9,592 bases of DNA from Prevotella sp. UBA6994. GTDB lineage: Bacteria; Bacteroidota; Bacteroidia; Bacteroidales; Bacteroidaceae. The translations under genes were made by a program, and so were the position numbers. Where the stretch lies: NCBI GenBank assembly GCA_002449845.1, contig DJXW01000014.1, positions 156,806-166,397 of the forward strand. The letters are read 5' to 3'. Shown piece after piece: positions 6,578-9,592 of the stretch (position 1 is its first letter; the number at the start of each line of letters is the position of its first letter). The notes under the pieces were generated by a model that made no database searches, had not been told where the DNA came from, and saw nothing but the letters and a program-made list of their open reading frames with translations.

Positions 6578-7165
6578 ATGAAAAAGTGTTATCGGGTAAA
6601 CGATCTGTTTTACTCTCTGCAAGGGGAGGGACATAATACGGGTAGGGCTGCCGTGTTTGTAAGGATGGCTGGCTGTAACCTGCGTTGTCCTTTCTGCGAC
6701 ACTGACCATTCTTCATTCGTTGAAATGACTGCCAATGAGATTGTGGAGCGTGTGCTTGCCTTGTGTGAAGATGCTCAACAGGTGAAACCGATGGTGGTTC
6801 TCACGGGTGGCGAACCAGCCTTGCAAGTGGATGAGGCTCTGATAGACAGGTTTCATCAAGAAGGTTTCTTCGTCGCAATGGAGAGCAATGGTACTATCAG
6901 GCCGCCTGCTAACCTTGATTGGCTTACGGTTTCTCCCAAGGAGAGGGTAACGGTGAGGCAATGCAACGAACTGAAATGTTTGTTTGACGAATCTGGACAG
7001 GTGGATGATTGGGGCATTGTGGCTGATGAGTATTACCTGCAACCTTGTGATGTGGGGGATGAACGAGTGAATAGGATGATAACTGAACGTTGTGTGGAGT
7101 ATATCAAGACTCACCCACGTTGGCGGTTGTCTCTTCAAACTCATAAATTGGTAGGGTTTAAGTGA
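6578..7165 (+). CDS. queE: 7-carboxy-7-deazaguanine synthase (radical SAM)
   Basis: This 195-residue radical-SAM enzyme converts 6-carboxy-tetrahydropterin, the QueD product, into 7-carboxy-7-deazaguanine. The N-terminus YRVNDLFYSLQGEGHNTGRAA is typical of QueE. The [4Fe-4S] cluster motif is Cys33-x3-Cys37-x2-Cys40 (CNLRCPFCDT), and Thr42 just after it fits the residue that binds the magnesium ion in studied QueE enzymes. TGGEP at 76-80 is the SAM-binding loop, followed by MESNGT. The C-terminal SLQTHKLVGFK is the usual QueE ending. The gene starts 13 nt after queD ends, so the pair forms an operon. QueC and QueF, needed to finish preQ1, are not in the window. Confidence 0.94.
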   Translation: MKKCYRVNDLFYSLQGEGHNTGRAAVFVRMAGCNLRCPFCDTDHSSFVEMTANEIVERVLALCEDAQQVKPMVVLTGGEPALQVDEALIDRFHQEGFFVAMESNGTIRPPANLDWLTVSPKERVTVRQCNELKCLFDESGQVDDWGIVADEYYLQPCDVGDERVNRMITERCVEYIKTHPRWRLSLQTHKLVGFK

Positions 7166-7197
7166 TTCGTGTAACAATCGTCTTAATATGATGTAAT

Positions 7198-8622
7198 ATG
7201 ACTTTTCTTTATTGGTTGTTCTCTTTTTTGTACGTGATGATTGTGATTGGCACAATGATTACTATCATCATGGATAATAGACAGCCGGTAAAGACTATTG
7301 TCTGGATTTTTGTTTTGTTCTTTATGCCTGCTATCGGCATTGTCTTGTATTACTTCTTCGGTAAGAATACCAGAAAGGAAAAGTTGATTAGCCAACGAAG
7401 TATCGACCGTCTCACGAAGCGTTCCATGATGGAATATATCGAACAGAAAGACCTTCGGGTGTCTGAAAGATACAAGGTACTGGTGAGATTGTTTTCTGAA
7501 CAAAACTGGGCGTTCCCGTATAAGGACAATGAAGTTGACATCTTTACTGATGGGTATGCGTTTTTCCCTGAATTGTTGGCAGAGATTGCCAAGGCTAAAG
7601 ACCATATCCATCTCGCTACGTATATTTTTGAGGACGACCCCTTAGGGCATTTGGTAGCTGACGCGCTGATCGCCAAGGCAATGGAGGGGGTAGAGGTGCG
7701 TGTAATCTATGATGATGTGGGATGCTGGAAGGTGAGAAATTCTTTCTTTGAACGTATGCGTGAGGCTGGAATTGACGTTCACGCCTTTATGCCTGTTCAC
7801 TTCCCGATGTTTACCAGTAAGGTTAATTACCGCAATCACCGCAAGATATGTGTCATAGACGGAACAGTGGGATTTATCGGCGGCATGAATATTGCTCTGA
7901 GATACGTGAAGGGAAATGGCAAGCAACCGTGGCGCGATACGCATCTGCGCATTCGCGGTGCATCGGTTTATGGTTTGCAACGAGCATTCCTCATCGACTG
8001 GTATTTCGTAGATCGTACATTGATTACCAAACGTAAGTATTATCCTGAATACGATGCTTCCATCAACAATAACTGTGTGGCTCAAGTAGTGACAAGCAGT
8101 CCTGTAGCCGAGTGGCCAGACATTATGCAAGGATACGTGCGTATCTTGCTCGAAGCTAAACGTTATGTTTACATTGAAACTCCTTATTTCTTGCCTACAG
8201 AACCTGTGCTTTTCGCCATGCGCACGGCGGCTTTGGCTGGCGTAGATGTAAGATTGATGATTCCTCTTTATAGTGATGCGAAAATTACGGAGTTAGCCAC
8301 TCATTCTTATTTCGTGGAAACCATCAAGGCAGGGGTGAAAGTCTATTTGTATAAAGCAGCATTCAACCATAGTAAGTTGCTCATTAGCGACGATTCCTTG
8401 TGTACTTGTGGCAGTACCAACGTTGATTTCCGTAGCTTTGAGAATAATTTTGAGTCTAATATTTTCTTCTATCACGAAGGTACAGCCTTACGTTTGAAGA
8501 AAGTGTTCCTTGATGACCAGAGCCAATGCCTCTTATTGAACGATAATATAGATTGGGCTCATCGTCCTTTCTATAAACGTTTGGTGGAGTCTGTCATTCG
8601 TTTGGTTTCACCATTACTTTAA
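7198..8622 (+). CDS. cls: Cardiolipin synthase (phospholipase D superfamily)
   Basis: This 474-residue membrane enzyme most likely condenses two phosphatidylglycerols into cardiolipin. Two hydrophobic segments (about residues 3-25 and 31-54) anchor it to the inner membrane, with FFMPAIGIVLYYFFGKN typical of the PLDc_N region of bacterial Cls. Two HKD motifs follow: His214-x-Lys216-x4-Asp221 in NHRKICVIDG, with GFIGGMN, and His391-x-Lys393-x4-Asp398 in NHSKLLISDD, with GSTNVDFRS. Other family marks are ATYIFEDD, the WRDTHLRIRG stretch and ETPYFLP. The length is close to E. coli ClsA. The gene lies 32 nt after queE on the same strand with no clear promoter of its own, so co-transcription is possible although the functions are unrelated. 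No strong intrinsic terminator follows directly; the next dyad with a T-tract on this strand is at 8915-8940. Confidence 0.94.
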   Translation: MTFLYWLFSFLYVMIVIGTMITIIMDNRQPVKTIVWIFVLFFMPAIGIVLYYFFGKNTRKEKLISQRSIDRLTKRSMMEYIEQKDLRVSERYKVLVRLFSEQNWAFPYKDNEVDIFTDGYAFFPELLAEIAKAKDHIHLATYIFEDDPLGHLVADALIAKAMEGVEVRVIYDDVGCWKVRNSFFERMREAGIDVHAFMPVHFPMFTSKVNYRNHRKICVIDGTVGFIGGMNIALRYVKGNGKQPWRDTHLRIRGASVYGLQRAFLIDWYFVDRTLITKRKYYPEYDASINNNCVAQVVTSSPVAEWPDIMQGYVRILLEAKRYVYIETPYFLPTEPVLFAMRTAALAGVDVRLMIPLYSDAKITELATHSYFVETIKAGVKVYLYKAAFNHSKLLISDDSLCTCGSTNVDFRSFENNFESNIFFYHEGTALRLKKVFLDDQSQCLLLNDNIDWAHRPFYKRLVESVIRLVSPLL

Positions 8623-8796
8623 AAACACTAAAATCGGTTTTGCTTTCGCTCAACTTTTTTGTTGTTTAGGAGTTTCATGGGGAAATGGAGAAAAGACGGT
8701 AGTCTTGCTGGTAGTATCATACGGATGAAAACAATAGTCTGAACAACTGAACTTCTGCGACTGCGAAAGATGAAACATGAAGCAATCCAACTCTAT

Positions 8797-8838
8797 AAAA
8801 AAGTTGAAGAGCCTCCTTTTTCTCAAAGAAGACCCTTC
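8797..8838 (-). terminator. Intrinsic terminator-like hairpin, copy 1
   Basis: Read on the minus strand, a 14-bp stem (arms GAAGGGTCTTCTTT and AAAGGAGGCTCTTC, loop GAGAA, 8838-8806) pairs fully if three G-U pairs are allowed. It is followed by AAC and six Ts (8802-8797). On the plus strand no T-run follows, so the direction is clear. Confidence 0.6.
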
Positions 8839-8883
8839 CAGTTTAATCATAGTATAGATTAATATATCTTATAAAAAATTATT
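8797..8883 (-). ncRNA. Putative small RNA, copy 1 (about 87 nt)
   Basis: The start is predicted from the promoter at 8920-8889 and the end from the U-tract after the hairpin. The leader contains a small AGAT...ATCT hairpin and an ATG at 8850-8848. The body is a 14-bp stem, and the 3' arm contains AAGGAGG, a perfect Shine-Dalgarno-like sequence held in the stem. I do not recognise the family. It could be a free small RNA, or the terminated leader of a lost gene. It runs toward the 3' end of cls on the opposite strand but stops before reaching it. Confidence 0.45.
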
Positions 8884-8888
8884 TCTCT

Positions 8889-8920
8889 GCAAAGGTAGCG
8901 ATTAATATTTATCCACCAAA
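8889..8920 (-). promoter_or_regulatory. Bacteroidota-type promoter with A-tract and dyad, copy 1
   Basis: Minus strand: TTTG (8920-8917), 19 nt, then TACCTTTGC (8897-8889), a full consensus match. Upstream is a run of eight As (8940-8933), like an UP element. The -33 box lies in one arm of the dyad ACCAAA-TTAT-TTTGGT (8915-8930, plus strand). Transcription would start near 8883. Confidence 0.7.
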
Positions 8921-9129
8921 TTATTTTGGTACTTTTTTTTCAAAATACGCGAAATTATTTTTATTATTATCGTTTTGCAAAGCGCAAACCAGACAAATAA
9001 GGGAATTGATGAGGAATAAAAAGGAGATGAAAGTAATCATGGAAAACTGTTAGATTATTCTATTGAGTCAGATTCCTTTTTGACATAGATTGCTGCAATT
9101 TTAAAAATCCACGATCAATCAAACTCTAT

Positions 9130-9170
9130 AAAAAGGTGAAGAGCCTCCTTTTTCACAAAGAAGACTCTTC
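9130..9170 (-). terminator. Intrinsic terminator-like hairpin, copy 2
   Basis: The arms GAAGAGTCTTCTTT and AAAGGAGGCTCTTC with loop GTGAA (9170-9138, minus strand) form 14 pairs including two G-U pairs, followed by ACC and five Ts (9134-9130). The fifth pair is A-U here and G-U in copy 1, so the change keeps the stem. Confidence 0.6.
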
Positions 9171-9214
9171 TAGTATTTTCATAGTAAAGATTAATATCTT
9201 ATAAATTTATTATT
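9130..9214 (-). ncRNA. Putative small RNA, copy 2 (about 85 nt)
   Basis: It has the same organisation as copy 1. The leader holds the small hairpin AAGAT-ATTA-ATCTT, then an ATG at 9182-9180 whose frame ends after nine codons, inside the main hairpin. The stop codon here, against an open frame in copy 1, argues that RNA structure and not a peptide is being kept. The function is unknown. Confidence 0.45.
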
Positions 9215-9219
9215 TCGTT

Positions 9220-9251
9220 GCAAAGGTAACGATTAATATTTAACCACCAAA
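9220..9251 (-). promoter_or_regulatory. Bacteroidota-type promoter with A-tract and dyad, copy 2
   Basis: Minus strand: TTTG (9251-9248), 19 nt, then TACCTTTGC (9228-9220), with spacing identical to copy 1. The dyad ACCAAA-TTAT-TTTGGT is at 9246-9261 and the A-tract (T-run on the plus strand) at 9264-9271. Predicted start near 9214. Confidence 0.7.
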
Positions 9252-9323
9252 TTATTTTGGTACTTTTTTTTCCAAAAACGCGAAAATATTTTGGATTAAT
9301 TGATTTTTCATAGGGGAAAGGTT

Positions 9324-9344
9324 GAAAATTGAAGATTGAAAATT
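9324..9344. repeat. Three tandem 7-bp repeats (GAAAATT, GAAGATT, GAAAATT)
   Basis: Three 7-bp units run directly in tandem, the middle one with a single change. It is a simple AT-rich intergenic repeat; no function can be read from it. Confidence 0.6.
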
Positions 9345-9570
9345 TATTTTTTTGGAGAATGATAAACTTGTTGATATCAATTATAGCGTTTATTATTGTA
9401 AGCCCCGACTTGGGCATTAAGATGACAGGCAGGTAGTGTAGCGGAGTGAACCCTTGCCTATGTTCTGCTGCACTTTCAGTGCTCTGTGAGCCAGATCATC
9501 ATTCAAAAGTCTAAGGATGACGGGATTTAAGGATACTCATTTGATAAGAACCATTAGTTGATTATGTATT

Positions 9571-9592
9571 ATTAGTGTCCGCTAAAACTTTT
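9571..9592. mobile_element. Possible terminal inverted repeat of an insertion sequence at the window edge
   Basis: The final 22 bases, with GTGTCCGCTAAAACTTTT, resemble the GTGTCCG-type ends of some IS4-like elements I recall from Bacteroidota. No transposase is visible, and the match rests on memory alone. Confidence 0.25.

Larger units (their letters stand above)
8783..8960 (-). repeat. Direct repeat unit, copy 1 (promoter-leader-hairpin module)
   Basis: This segment aligns along nearly its whole length with 9116-9292, in the same orientation, with small indels and scattered substitutions. The best-kept parts are the hairpin arms, CAAAGGTA with ATTAATATTT, and the stretch from CCACCAAATTATTTTGG through the T-tract. 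The divergence shows this is not a recent duplication. Confidence 0.85.
9116..9292 (-). repeat. Direct repeat unit, copy 2 (promoter-leader-hairpin module)
   Basis: This is the partner of 8783-8960. The offset changes from 333 to 331 along the alignment because of small indels. The spacer between the copies, 8961-9115, shows no matching third unit. Confidence 0.85.
8623..9592. other. Gene-poor AT-rich region after cls, with duplicated RNA-like units
   Basis: No reading frame here has family character. The region contains two direct repeats of about 175 bp that each hold a promoter and a terminator hairpin on the minus strand. It also has a short 7-bp tandem repeat at 9324-9344, and a less AT-rich stretch at about 9400-9540 with several small dyads. 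I see no tRNA, rRNA or CRISPR array. The only long frame, 66 codons at 8850-8650 on the minus strand, starts inside a repeat unit and runs through its hairpin, and the matching frame in the other copy stops after nine codons. Confidence 0.7.

Noticed and set aside
8650..8850. 66-codon minus-strand frame as a protein gene
   Set aside because: It starts inside the repeat unit, reads through the predicted terminator, and its counterpart in copy 2 is stopped after nine codons; no family is recognised.
8783..9292. CRISPR array
   Set aside because: Only two long diverged repeats with a single spacer of about 155 bp and internal promoters; no short regular repeats and no cas genes.
9199..9417. 72-codon minus-strand frame in the gene-poor region
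   Set aside because: It is AT-driven low-complexity sequence and runs through the copy-2 promoter, A-tract and dyad, so it is unlikely to be a protein.

Overview
The window looks like a chromosome segment from a member of the Bacteroidales, most probably Prevotella/Segatella-like. The protein set fits (EtfBA, a CE12-type pectin esterase, a long DnaG, a QueD/QueE pair, a two-HKD cardiolipin synthase). Four sites also match the Bacteroidota promoter layout, TTTG, then 19-20 nt, then TAnnTTTG. The genus is an inference from gene content and style, not from a search.

Region 1-2268 (minus strand): an electron-transfer-flavoprotein operon read etfB -> DUF559 nuclease-like gene -> etfA, with etfA running off the left edge. 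etfB and etfA are normally adjacent. Here they are separated by a small cassette (about 872-1398) whose ends are inverted 39-40 bp copies of a GC-rich palindromic repeat. One copy begins next to the etfB stop codon. The other is translated in frame as 13 residues near the EtfA N-terminus, and etfA seems to use a start codon inside the cassette, 3 nt after the nuclease stop.

Region 2269-2603: a divergent intergenic region with one good promoter facing each way and several dyads between them. Region 2604-7165 (plus strand): a secreted tandem-domain SGNH esterase (rhamnogalacturonan acetylesterase-like), dnaG starting 2 nt after it with GTG, then queD and queE for the 7-deazaguanine (queuosine precursor) pathway. 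A cardiolipin synthase (7198-8622) follows 32 nt after queE. Spacing suggests that much of this block is co-transcribed.

Region 8623-9592 holds no convincing protein gene but is not empty. Two diverged direct repeats of about 175 bp, offset by about 332 bp, each contain on the minus strand an A-tract, a dyad over the -33 box, a full Bacteroidota promoter, a leader of about 45 nt, and a 14-bp hairpin followed by U5-U6. Each copy therefore looks like a complete gene for a small RNA of about 85 nt. The hairpin is preserved between copies while the only reading frame is broken in one. The last 200 bases hold a moderately structured stretch of unknown nature and an end that may be the tip of an insertion sequence.

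The two items most worth a second look are the repeat-bounded DUF559 cassette inside the etf operon and the duplicated promoter-hairpin units after the cardiolipin synthase gene.
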